Origin: Alligator mississippiensis
Lineage: Eukaryota; Chordata; Crocodylia; Alligatoridae
DNA length: 64,000 nucleotides
Reading direction: 5' to 3'
NCBI RefSeq assembly: GCF_030867095.1
Contig: NC_081827.1
Location: 212,903,310-212,967,309 of the forward strand
Both the position numbers and the translations under genes were made by a program. The notes under the pieces were generated by a model, which saw only the letters and a program-made list of their open reading frames with translations, was not told where the DNA came from and ran no database searches. How positions within the stretch are numbered: the first letter of the stretch is position 1; the number at the start of each line of letters is the position of its first letter. Positions 1 through 10,599 of this stretch are shown piece after piece.

Positions 1-199
1 GAAATGTTGGGATACCAGTGTAGCCAGTTTGCCGAATGCATATTCTAACTCCTTCCTGCAGTGCTCAATGTGTAATTAAACTTTCTTCCACCAATTTGCC
101 TGTGGTCAGAGTAGTTTCATGAACCATGGGAGTATAGGATAAACAGGGATTCTTAAATCAAGTGGGCACTGACACCCTCTTGATAACATGGAAATAATA

Positions 200-1130
200 T
201 TTCTGATTATTCAAACAGCAGAATACTAGTTCAACCTTCCTTGTTGAACCTTCCATGCCGCTGTTTTTGTGGTCAACTGAAGCCTGTAGAATGCTCTAGG
301 TAGCACCCTTCATAGCTAACATTTGGCTACTCCTGGTAGCAGGCAAGGTATGGACATGAATATCACCAATAGCCTCAGCACAGTTTATAAAGCCCATTCT
401 CTTGGTGCCAGCTATTATTACAGACACATTAGTGGTGTCCTCCACCTATGGATCAGCCTTGTCATTAGCCACTTAAACTTCTGCCACGGCTCCAACACCT
501 GATTTGGTAATAGCAAATGGATCAGACATGGACCTGCAGAGGTCTGCAGCTTTCAGGTGGCAATAGCCACCCACTTGTGGACTACCAGGGCTCCCTCATT
601 TGCACATCCTGGTACTGCAGAGTGGTGCAAGCACCTCACACAACCCTTGAAAGACTGTTTTTTCACATGCAAGTTCCGAGGCCACTGCTACATTTCCTGG
701 CAGTGCACGACCCACGATCACATGATCCCACCACTGTGCTTGTCCAGCACCAGAAATGCCAGTCTATGAAGGGGAACCTGCAGCACGCAGAAGGCCTGCC
801 AATTTCACTATCCAGCATGACTAGCCCTCACTTCACTTTCAGGAAGTACCACTGCCTTTGAAAAGTCAAACTTGCTAAAATGCCTTCCACCATCTCCCAT
901 CCTGCATCCTGCTGCAGCAACAGCACAACTGTTAAAGTAGGGACAGAGCATCCAACAGGGCTGGATCCACCACTTGATAAAGACTGAAGCAAGGAACGTC
1001 CAGAGCTGGAAATGCTCCAGCCAAATATACTGACAATGTAAGAATATTTTCCAGGTACAGGGTTGGAAAAGTCTGACAAGGTTTGCAGCCAGTTTTAGCA
1101 TTCAATATCCAAATTGCATAATGCACACCT
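200..1130 (-). other. Unrecognised stretch with broken minus-strand reading frames
   Basis: Base composition here is more even than in the flanking intron. The minus strand shows overlapping open frames, one of 97 codons at 808-1101 and one of 83 codons at 828-1079, and conceptual translation looks protein-like but is broken by stops. I could not assign a parent gene. An old processed pseudogene inserted in GORASP2 intron 1 is possible; an unclassified repeat is equally possible. No poly(A) tail or target duplication was identified. Confidence 0.2.
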
Positions 1131-4106
1131 AGTAGAAATGTGGCTTCCCCAAGGAGACATTTTATTTAACCAGTCATTTGAACAGTAAAATGCCTAAATG
1201 ATGCACAGCAGACTGTCACAGTTTTGTTTTTTGTAAACATCATAAAACAAAGAGTTATTAAGCAAGAACAATGGGATTGGGAAACCTTTTATTTTTAAGT
1301 GCGTTAGAAGTATTAGACTACAGGAGCATCAGTGACACAGCTGGTTGTTAAAAAGACAGCCCTAGTTGGGCTAGTGAGCCCAGAGTTTTGTTCATCACGA
1401 TTCAATAACCACTGGCAGCATTTCTGCATCTACAACAGGTTTTGCTTTCTTTTCCATGCAAAATTACACTTAAACCAGCAGATATTGATCCCACCTTAGA
1501 ATCCAGCAGCACTCGCCTCCCTGGTCCAGACATCAGAAGTGGTACTCATTTCAGGGAAGACTTGGTCCACTTCACAATTAAAAGAGGTGTATCTTGAGTT
1601 ACCTAACATGTGAGCTATCACAAGGAAAAAACCCACCATGGGGGCAAGGAATTTTAGCTTTACCGATTCTTAAAATACATCTTTTTAGTAGTAAGGACAA
1701 GTTCTTGGAGAGGTTCACTCATTGTTGAGCTCACATTTCAAATCTATGCGTAAGCCTCTGTTCTGGTGATGACCTAAAGCAGCCAGAAAAGATACTAGTA
1801 CAAAACCCTCTCTCTGATCTGCGCAACATAGAATTACCAAATAAAACATCACTACTGGTTTCATTCTTGTACTGCAACTGGTCACACATTTAAATTACAA
1901 GCAGTTACCTTATGATCTACATCCCTTTTAATAGAAGGATAATCAGCAAAACAAGTATTGAGATTTTCAGTCTTGGTATGTTCAATGTTAGGCTTCTAAA
2001 CCCGCATATCTAAACCTAAACAGTCTGAATTTAATATACTCTAAGCTCCCACAGCTATTTTGACATCAGTGGGGGGCTGAAGTCGCTCAGGATCTTTAAG
2101 TCAGGGAATTTATACAGAAGCCTAATTATGGCTCCCAGAGACTGGGTATGATTAGCCAAGTCTGAAAATTCTGGTTCAAATTCATGAACCATGTAAGTCA
2201 CTAAAGTTACTGTAAAAATCATTTCCAGGAGTACAAAGTTTGGACTTTTGCAGAAAACCCTACCAAAGTACTATCCAGTTTATTCTTGCCTACAGGCTGA
2301 AAGTAAAGAAAAAAGCCTGTATTAATGTAGACATTTCTAACCAGCAATAAAACTGTATTATGTATTGTCTGCAAGCAATTCTTCAGTCAGATCTGATAGA
2401 ATCCATTTTATTTCTGTCAGCTATTTTAATACATTACATACTACTGAGCGGTATTGAATTCCTTTATGAAACACCTACTTTTCAAGACAAAAGCTTTATA
2501 AGGGAATTGATCCAGGGGTTTTAGGAAAATAAATCCTCTGTACTCAGCAGTGAATTTCATGCACGCAGAGAACATTCCTATAAAATAACTTTTCTTTAAA
2601 GCAGATTTCAGCCTATAATCATGTATTTGTAACCTTCCTACAGAAGCACGAGTTTCAGAGTAAAAATGTAGTGCTTTTAAACTCTAGTGAATTTACTCTA
2701 GGATACCTTTAGGATGATGGAAAAAGAGTTTGATATTGTACTGTGCAAACTGCTCAGTGTCAACTTAAATATCTTTATACATTTTATTAAAGACGCATCA
2801 AATTTCTACAACATTTGTGTTTTATATGTGCAAAATGATTATTCATGCAGGCACATGGTGCTGCTACAAATACATGGGAGTGAATATATCATTGAGAGTT
2901 TTACTTTCTATTTTGTTTTAAAAGTACAGAAACAAATTTATACCGATCAAAACAGAGGTAAACAGTTGCCTTAACTGTCTGCAAAAAAGGTATCAGAAGT
3001 CTGTTATTTGGTTCTGGAAGAAAGATAAACATTATGGGGAGAAAAGGTGTATTATCAATCTGAATGACATTAAAAAACCCCCAACAATCTAAGGGCATGT
3101 TACACAGCCAGCAGACGTATGCCTAATGTGAATGTAAGCAAATTTTATTCGTTGTGTTGAATGGCTGAGAAATTTTCCAACAAAGGATTACTTCATCAAA
3201 CTACTTGTTGGTATGTAGCCACTCCAGAAAATTTCTAACCCAAAAGTTCTGACTGTTTGAAGTTGTACAGCAACCAGTTCTTGTTACCAATAAGGATCCC
3301 CTTTCCCCTTAAAAAAAAATCTATAATATACATTTACATTTCTATTCCTGGATAGCTCTAGAGAAAACAAATCCTTCATATACATTTGAACAAATCATTT
3401 GCCAATACTCAGCAGGGAAATATTCATCTTTCCTTTCAGAGGCACAAAGATAAAGAAGTGTCATAACAAGTATAATATTTGTTAAACAATGCAGTATTAT
3501 TAGCAAGAGCTATCATAAGACTTCAGTGTTTTTTAAAAGAAGTCTGAAATTAAGAAATGAAAGGCATTTTAGGTCATCCTCAAGAAGTACACTTTTCAGC
3601 ATTCTTCTAGTTGAGTTTTTAACTACCTGAATAATAGATCAATTCGCTGTTTTTGTCATATGAAAGAATAAATCAATCTACAAGGAAGATTATTTAGTAG
3701 TTTATAGGTTTTCCTTGGTATGTTTTCCCTGATACCTTAATTTTTGCTTTGTGTAATTTCCTTTCCTGACTTCTAGTTAACCCTTCAGGCCATTCTGAAC
3801 AATTTCTCTCTCATTGATTTTGCAGCCTTTTAGCATTCACAACTTGTTAGTTATTTGCCCAGCCTATATTTCCATTCTTTTAAGCTACCTTCCTAAATAA
3901 ATACTACCAAGACTGCCAGTCATTTTTAGTTTCTTGTCTAATGAAGAGATTTTTCAACAATTGACACAAGATCTGCCTGTGGTAAATTATCTACGCAGAT
4001 GTGGTTTCATCAGACAGTATTCTGTCAGTAAAGCTCCCTTTGGTTTGGACTCATACAAGAAGGGTCCTGCAATTTTCCCTTCCTTGCACTCTGTGTGTTG
4101 TTCCCA

Positions 4107-4123
4107 CCCCCCCCCCCCCCCCC
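4107..4123 (+). repeat. Poly-C tract, 17 bases
   Basis: An uninterrupted run of 17 C, following a TTCCCA lead-in. It lies in intronic sequence with no recognised element around it. Its length may be affected by sequencing slippage. Confidence 0.9.
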
Positions 4124-4492
4124 AACAAATTCATGGACAGGTACAGTACATCGCAGTATTAGATGCAACACTCAAGCATTTGAGAATCCACTTCTGAAGT
4201 CCATGTAAGCAGTCCCAGCACCTTACAGAGCTCCAATGAATTCTACTAGGTCCTGAACAGCTGTTTGCATAATGCTCGTTGCAATATACACACTTAAAAT
4301 GCTCATTTAAAAAGTGTCTTTTAAACAAGAAAAAACAAAACAAACAAAACCCACACACTTCAAGAATTCTAGCCATTTTATGACAGAAATTCCACATTTT
4401 TTCCCTACACTATATTAACTTAAACTCCCAACCACGTAAAAGAATTGATAGGATTTTTATTAGAAAGAGATGAGTTTGCAGCTTAAAAAAAA

Positions 4493-4600
4493 TAGGGGTG
4501 CGCCAATATATTGACTGGCTCTGGGATTGGCATATGCTAGGAGAAATTATGCTATGGGCTTATTTGGTCGTCACAGCTGATAATTACAGCCATGTGTTCA
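4493..4600 (+). mobile_element. hAT-type terminal fragment
   Basis: The sequence opens with taggggtgcgccaatata, which closely resembles the left terminus of the large hAT element at 6620 (taggggtgcactgata), and continues with ctgataattac-like subterminal sequence. No matching right end or 8-bp duplication was found, so this is read as a truncated copy. The right boundary is approximate. Confidence 0.4.
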
Positions 4601-4962
4601 GAGCACCCTGGCGAGTATAGTCTGGTCCCCAGTCCCCGCTGCCGGCCCAAGCCCATGGCAGACTACAGGTCCTGGTGAGCAGTGGGAGAGGAAGAGTGTA
4701 CTGGGGAGTAGTCACACGGTGCCAAGCTCAGCAACAAAGGGACCTTTACTGGCTCCTGCTGCCACTGCCATGGCAACACAGCATGCACAGCAGGGCCTGA
4801 GTGCTGGGGCTGCCGCAGAGATGTTGGGTTGTGCTCAGGTGGGGTAAGGTGTTGCATGAGGGACATCCTGCTCTGCTGGGCACCAGGCAGTCTTTGCAAA
4901 ACCAGCTTCTCCCCAACAACCATGAGAGCTTGGCTGTGTGGTGCCCACCGGTGCTGAAGCAG

Positions 4963-5458
4963 CTAGGGTTACCATACATCCAGGTTTTCCCAGACATGTC
5001 CTCTTTTTTTGGCCCCTTGTCCTCCATCTGAGCAGGTTTTTAAACTGCAAGGAAATGTCCATTTTTGTTTTGTCTCTGCTTGGCCAGCAAGGCTTGGAGG
5101 GAGTAGGGGGTTTGCAGGTTGGGAGTGCAGGGCACCAGGAGGGCTGTGGGGAGAGGGGGCTGTAGGTTGGGAATGTGCGGCACTGGCAGGGCTGGGAGGG
5201 GTAAGGGGCTGCAGGTTGGGAGCGTGGAGCACCGGCAGGGCTTGGGGAGGCATGAGACTGTGGCTCGGAAGTGAGGGGCACTGGTATGGCAGGAGGGGGG
5301 TTGGAGGTGCAGGGGACTGTGAGTCAGGAATGTGGGGCATGAGCACGGCTTCAGGGGGCATATCACTTCCCTCCCCATAATCATATATCTACTCCCCCTC
5401 TTCTCCCCCTCCCCCCACCACTGTCCTCTTTTTCGAAATTGGAACTATGATAACCTTT
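4963..5458 (+). mobile_element. Non-autonomous hAT-type element, 496 bp
   Basis: Imperfect terminal inverted repeats are visible: left tagggttaccata and, on the other strand from the right end, aaaggttatcata. The element is flanked by a perfect 8-bp duplication, tgaagcag, at 4955-4962 and 5459-5466, the target length typical of the hAT superfamily. The interior is GC-rich and made of degenerate 35-45 bp units around 'ggttgggagtg...ggcaccagg', so the core looks like an expanded tandem repeat. No transposase frame is present. Confidence 0.8.
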
Positions 5459-6006
5459 TGAAGCAGTGGTGTAGTGGTCTGCTCTGAGGCTCCAAATGCA
5501 CCTGGCACCACTGTCCAAGCAAGGGTCTGCCCTGTCCACCCAAGACAGCAGCACCTTTGTTCCCTGGACCAAAGTTCTGTCTCACTGTGGCACCTAAAAT
5601 AAGTCACCAGAAGATCAAGAGACCATGTGGCAACTACAATTTTGTGATGAGACCATCACATTTATGCCCAAACCTAGTTACTTTGCACCTTTATGTGACC
5701 TGTCTCAGCACATTACAAATAAACTGGTTAGTAACAAACTAAAAAGAAATCAATTTTGCTGTTTGGAAATACCAAAATGCAATTACAATTAAGGAGGCAT
5801 CTAAATGACTTAAGCAAAATATGTTATGTTTAAAACAAAAGTGAACACTAGTTAACTAAGCAGACCGTAATAGACCCAAGAGAGAAACATGCTACTGTTT
5901 TTTCATCACAGCACTGACCTATGCATTTCACATTCATTAAGGATCACAGGCAGAAAATTGATGTTAATTTTACAGCTTTAGATCTCTAGCAGCAAACACC
6001 TTAAAG

Positions 6007-6277
6007 GAGGGTGTTCAACCTCCAGCCTGCAAGACCATTTCATCTGACTGGCGGGTCTCCCCGCAGGTTGGGAAATTTGGCGGTGTTGGAGTGAAGCCCT
6101 TTTCTCCTAAAATGTGGACCTGGGCTCAGGCTGGGCTGTCTCTACCACTCCCTTGTGTGTGGTTGGAAGGTGCCTGCCACGCTAGCCCTGGGCACTGGAT
6201 CAGAACCACCATCCAGCCCACAGTTGGATCAGGCACTGGCCATCTGGCTTGTCACAGAAAAAGGTTAAGCACCATTG
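6007..6277 (+). mobile_element. hAT-type MITE, 271 bp
   Basis: The left end gagggtgttcaacct pairs with caatggtgcttaacct read inward from the right end. Flanks are ccttaaag (5999-6006) and ccttatag (6278-6285), an 8-bp duplication with one mismatch. The ends match the common amniote 'cagtggtgctcaacc' type of hAT termini. It has no coding capacity and lies in GORASP2 intron 1. Confidence 0.75.
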
Positions 6278-6619
6278 CCTTATAGATATGCTGTTCCTTC
6301 ATTTCAGACCAGTCCTCAACATTTTTTTAAATGATACCCCTATTAAGCATATGATTCCCTTACTCCGCATTTATTTACCACTCAAACTGCAACCACCTTT
6401 GGACTGAAACAGTAGTCTTTCTGCATGAACTGTACTAAGCGAAACATAGCATAATACAGCCATCTGAAATTTAGGGAAAGTTGCAAGAACCCAGAACATT
6501 ATCCAGGCTAGGATTTGGCTGGCATACCACAACTCTCTTTATGAAAAGGGTAACAGGACATTCATGAATACTTGAAAAATGACCATTTTCTAGTGTAGTA
6601 CTCCAAACAGGTTTAATAT

Positions 6620-8297
6620 TAGGGGTGCACTGATAAAGATTTTCCTGGCTGATATGATGGCCGATTATTCACCAGCCATATCGACCAATACCAATTCGAT
6701 AGCTGATTTACAGGAATGCAGCCTGGCAGCTTGGAGAGCAGCATCCTGCTGGTAAGTCTGTGGGGGGGGGAGGAAGGGGTATGGGTGGCACAGATTGAGG
6801 CCCACCACAATGAGGGAGTGGGGCAGGGGCAGAGGCTGTCCAGCCAGGGCGGTGAATGGGACTCTGGGGCTGGAAGCAGGACAGACCCACAGGCAGATCA
6901 TCTGGTGGGCATGAGGCAGTGAGGCGGGTGGCTCCCTGTTGTTGTGAGCACCCCCAGGGAACCATATGCCCTCCAGATTTGGGAGAGGGCAGGCTACCTG
7001 CTGCAGGCTTGGGGCCAGAGGCTGCGCTGGCCTCTTCCTGGCAGGGGTGCTGGGCTGGGGAGGGCAGCGGTGGCATTGGGAGGGGTGGCTATGGGGAATT
7101 TTGGGGTGGCTATAGCCCAGGGGTAGGTAAAGTGGCAGATTTGGCCAGCAGCCACTGCCCGTATGGCTGGGGCTGGTCTCCATGGAGACACTAGCTGCAT
7201 CTACACTGTGATAGCACAAGGCTGCAGTTACCATGGAAACAGGCCCCAGCTACACTGGCAGGGTGCATGGCAGGGCAGGTTGCTGCTCTGGAACTGCTGG
7301 AATCTTGTGGAGGGGGCAACTTAGTTAGGGACCAGGGTAGAGCCGCGAGCTGCAGCTTACATGCTCTGGGCAGGGGACTGCAGGCAGTGGATCGTGGCTC
7401 TGCCCCAGCTCCTTGCAGTGGTGACAGCCTAGTTGGGGCACAGCCACAATCTGCTGCCTGTGCATCCCTGCCCAGGGTGTGCAGGCTGCAGATCGCGGCT
7501 CTGCCCTTGGCCCAGATTGAGCTGCCCGGCACAAGACCCCAGCGGCTCCAAAGCAGCCCTCTGCCCTGCCAGCACAGCTGGGGCCAGTCTCTATGGCAAC
7601 CCCAGCCCTGCGCTATCACAGTGCAGGTGAAGCTGGGGTGTCCATGGAGACTGGCCCCAGCCATGTGGGCAGGGGCTGCCGGGAAATGGAGTCCACTGCC
7701 AGCCCAGGGGCCAGACCTTGCCTGCCATCCCTGCTATGGCTCATCCTATAGTCACCACTCCCAGTGCCGCCACCGCCCATCCCACCCCCACCTGCCCTGG
7801 CCCAGGCCCTGCTGGGAAGAAGTCAGAACAGCCCATGGACCCAAGCCCACAGTGTGCAGCCTGCACTTGCCCTATGCACAAATCTAGGGGGCATATGCCT
7901 TCCCTAGGGGTGCACACAGTGGTGGGGAACTGCCCCCTCCTTCCCACTGGCCCGCACCCCCTAGATAAGCTGCCTGTGGATCCATCCCACTTCCAGCCCT
8001 GGAATCCCATTCACCATCCTGGCTGGATAGTGCCTACACCTGGCTCCGCTCCCTCCCTCACCACTGGGGCCTCCATCACTCCCCACTCCACATCCCTTAC
8101 TCCCCTCCCCCCCCCCCAGACTTACCAGCAGAAGGCTGCTCTCGAAGCTGTCTGGCCGTGCGCATGCTGCGGCTGTGTGCATGTGTGCAGCGTTTATCGG
8201 TGACATTATCAGCCAAAAAAATCCGATGGCCGATAACGTTAATTATCCAGTTATCTGTGCCTATACAATATGCAACCGATATATCAGTGCACCTCTA
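6620..8297 (+). mobile_element. Palindromic hAT-type element, 1678 bp
   Basis: The termini are taggggtgcactgata on the left and tagaggtgcactgata read inward from the right. A perfect 8-bp duplication, tttaatat, flanks it at 6612-6619 and 8298-8305. Almost the whole element is one long imperfect inverted repeat. The segment near 6708-6770 (gcagcctggcagcttggaga onward) reappears inverted near 8100-8165, and 7135-7290 reappears inverted near 7540-7690, giving a centre near 7420-7450. The interior is very GC-rich and yields open frames on both strands that mirror each other, as expected of palindromic non-coding DNA. No transposase is recognisable. Confidence 0.85.
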
Positions 8298-8349
8298 TTT
8301 AATATCATATTCAGCGTTGTAGTGCATTGGTCCTGTAATAATTCTTAAC

Positions 8350-8532
8350 CAGTGGTGCTCAACCGGTGGTCTGCAGAGCTTCCCACAGGTCCAGAGATTT
8401 CACGGTGGTAGCACTAAATGCTCCCAGAGCCATGGCAATTAATGCTGCTACCACCAGATTTGGGGACCTGAAGGGAGCGGCCCCACACCACTCATCCACC
8501 AGGCAGTGGGACCAAAAAGTTAAGCCCCACTG
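8350..8532 (+). mobile_element. hAT-type MITE, 183 bp
   Basis: The left end cagtggtgctcaacc mirrors cagtggggcttaac read from the right end. Flanks ttcttaac (8342-8349) and ttctaaag (8533-8540) agree at six of eight positions, so the duplication is decayed. Same terminus class as the element at 6007. Confidence 0.6.
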
Positions 8533-8837
8533 TTCTAAAGGGCAAAGTTCACACACCAACGTGGCCTGTAGCACAAGCTTATCTTGTGTTTCTAAACTAA
8601 GTTAGCTTAGATCAGAAAGTTTTATGGGAAAGGCAGACAAGACCATCTCCAGATGTGATAGATATAGATAACAGATATATATTTATATATCTACCTATTT
8701 TGATATCTATATGGCTGCAGGTGAAAGATACCAGTAGGCAGCATTACAATCCCTCCGCATTAACTTCAAGGTGTATATCCCATAAGCAAACCAACCCAAT
8801 ACAGGACTACCAGTTTTATCAGATTTCTTAGCAGTCA

Positions 8838-8940
8838 GCAGCTCCATGACTGGCCTCCTCTCTGAATTTCTCCCATCTACAAAATGGGTGTAATTCTATT
8901 ACAGCCTGGCACAAAAGCTGCACGAATTTCCCACCCTGCC
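8838..8940 (+). repeat. MIR-like SINE fragment
   Basis: The stretch around 8866-8905 (cccatctacaaaatgggtg...) resembles the MIR core 'tttccccatctgtaaaatggggataa' in forward orientation. Only the core is recognisable and the boundaries are approximate. Confidence 0.4.
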
Positions 8941-9289
8941 TTCAGGATGCCTGCTTTTCCAGGCCAATACATTTTTGAAAGCCTGTGCAGCAGCAGTTAC
9001 TTGCTACAGCCATATTTCACAGTGTAGTAACTGCAGCAAGCAGCTCCTGTGCTGCCCAAGGCACCAGGGGTGAGGGCCAGACACCATGTGCTGTGTTGCT
9101 CAATTTAGTTGTGACAAGGTCTCCTGTCAAAGGCATAATACAGCGCTTCTCAAAACCAGGGGGCGGTGACAACCTGGGATGCCTGGAGATCCTCTCAGGG
9201 GTCTGCTCGACACCGCACCTATGAGGTGTGCGAGCACCACACCATGCGCGGGATCAACCCAGAGACTTCAAGCAGGAATCCGTGGCGTT

Positions 9290-10110
9290 AAGGACGTGCC
9301 GCCCTGCCCCCACCGCTTTATCCCTGCCCGCCCCTCAAACATCACAAGCGAAGGAAAGCGTTTGTCCCGGGCTGCCTCGGGCCCAGCGGCCGGCTGCGGG
9401 CCACGGAGAGGACGCGCGGCTCCAGCGGGGCCGGCCGAGGGCCCCACGGAGGCTCCGACACCTGCCGCCGCCGCCTGCCCGGGCCCGGCCTCTCTTTCGG
9501 GAGCCGCAGCCCAGCCCAGCCCAGCCCCGCCGCCTCCTCCCTCCCGCCCGCCCCAGGCGGAGACGACCGAAGCAATCGCAGCGTCCGCCTCGCCCTCGCC
9601 TCTCGCGCCGCCCCCGGTCGCCCCTCAGGGTCTTGACCCCGGCGGGCTCGGCCGGCCGCCCCGCCCCGCGCAGTACCCGCAGGACGTGGTAGCCCTCGGT
9701 GCCGCCGCCCGGGATCTCCAGGCTCTGCGAGGCCCCCATGGCGGGCGGGGGCCGCTCCCCTCACAAGGCGGCGCGCGGGGACGTGGCACTCACTCCTCGC
9801 TCGCCCCCCGCCAGGCTCGGCAGCAGGGAGCGCGGGGCATGCCGGGAGCCGCCGGCCGCAGCTGCGCACTCCCGCCACAGCGCCCCCTGGTGGCCGAGCG
9901 GACCCTGCCTCCGGCCCGAGGGAGAGGACGCGGCGCGCCCGGAAGGAGCGTCACTGCCCTTCTGGCAGGATGACGTTATACAGTGGCCGGGGCAGGTCAG
10001 TCCGACACCCGGGCGCTCTCGCAGCCGCGCCCCCTCGTGGCGGCCCCAAGGAAGTGGCTGCACCTGGTGGAGGGAGCTGAGGCCCAAAGCTGGTGCTGCC
10101 TCTGTGTTAA
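9290..10110 (-). promoter_or_regulatory. GORASP2: CpG island and promoter region of GORASP2
   Basis: From about 9290 to 10110 the DNA becomes strongly GC-rich with many CG dinucleotides, in contrast with the CpG-poor flanks, and it surrounds the GORASP2 start codon at 9739. This is the expected layout for a housekeeping promoter; transcription should start upstream of the ATG, at higher coordinates around 9750-9950. No TATA box is evident near there. A CRE-like TGACGTTA lies at 9971-9978. The start site was not mapped. Long open frames on both strands through this island are by-products of its high GC content. Confidence 0.75.
9677..9739 (-). CDS. GORASP2: GORASP2 (GRASP55) first coding exon
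   Basis: Twenty-one codons on the minus strand translate as MGASQSLEIPGGG then TEGYHVLR, matching the conserved N-terminus of Golgi reassembly-stacking protein 2. GRASP55 is a peripheral Golgi protein that joins medial cisternae by trans-oligomerisation through its two PDZ-like GRASP domains. Gly2 is the known N-myristoylation site, and the Met-Gly-Ala-Ser-Gln-Ser context here suits myristoylation. The ATG at 9739 sits in a strong Kozak context (GCCATGG). The exon ends CGG followed by GTACTG as donor, in phase 0, where the mammalian exon also ends as far as I recall. Exon 2 and beyond are not in the window. GORASP1 is a weaker alternative; the IPGGGTEGYHVLR stretch and the GAD1 neighbour favour GORASP2. 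Confidence 0.88.
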
Positions 10111-10409
10111 TCCGCTCTGTTTAGTCTGTAAGGTGCCTTCCTCCCGCCTGCTGACTAACAGGGCTAACTCCCTTTCTCCCTTCCACTGAGCCACCCCCTG
10201 CCACAGGCAGTGGGGTCAGCACTGCTGCAGGCCAAAAGCTAAGCCCTCCATGCCAAGCCACCCTGCACAGGAGCAAATGCCTTGGGGAGAGCCTAGGAGC
10301 ACGGCTGTGATCCCCCCTCGCACCCTCCCTGGCATCTGCCCGCAATCCCAAACCCAGTGTGCTGCTTCAAGGGCCCTACCAGCCTTTCCATTGGGACTGG
10401 TGCTGTAGC

Positions 10410-10590
10410 TAAGGTTGCGCCCCCACCCGCATCATCCAGGAGTCTACCGGCATCAGCATCCGTCTCCCAGTGCTACTGAAAACAATCCGGGAGATTGATA
10501 TTATGGAGGGGTTGAACAGTACAATTAATGACATTACATCATGTTGCACAAAAAATCTCCCAGAATAGCTTCAGTCAGTTGACAACCCTA
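10410..10590 (+). mobile_element. hAT-type MITE, 181 bp
   Basis: The left end taaggttgcgccc pairs with tagggttgtcaac read from the right end. A perfect 8-bp duplication, gctgtagc, lies at 10402-10409 and 10591-10598. It belongs to the reptile family of small elements with 'agggttgccaaccct' ends. No coding capacity. It sits just upstream of the GORASP2 promoter island. Confidence 0.85.
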
Positions 10591-10599
10591 GCTGTAGCC

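Larger units (their letters stand above)
1..9676 (-). other. GORASP2: GORASP2 intron 1 (3' part outside window)
   Basis: All sequence left of the GORASP2 exon 1 donor is inferred to be intron 1 of that gene, read on the minus strand. I searched by eye for exon 2, which should open with the continuation of the first PDZ-like domain, and did not find it, so the acceptor probably lies beyond position 1. The stretch is AT-rich. Between 1140 and 4490 I see no gene and no confidently named repeat. From 4490 onwards it holds a series of hAT-type elements listed separately. Confidence 0.7.

Noticed and set aside
7267-7887. Open frame of 206 codons in the 6620-8297 region
   Set aside because: It lies in the palindromic hAT element, with corresponding frames on both strands. 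The protein has no recognisable domain.
1-9676. GORASP2 exon 2 within the window
   Set aside because: No minus-strand segment matching the conserved continuation of the GRASP domain with splice sites was found. It is probably further left.
9179-9973. Open frame of 264 codons on the plus strand through the CpG island
   Set aside because: It is antisense to the GORASP2 first exon, extremely rich in Ala, Pro, Arg and Gly, and mirrored by open frames on the other strand. High GC content removes stop codons by chance.
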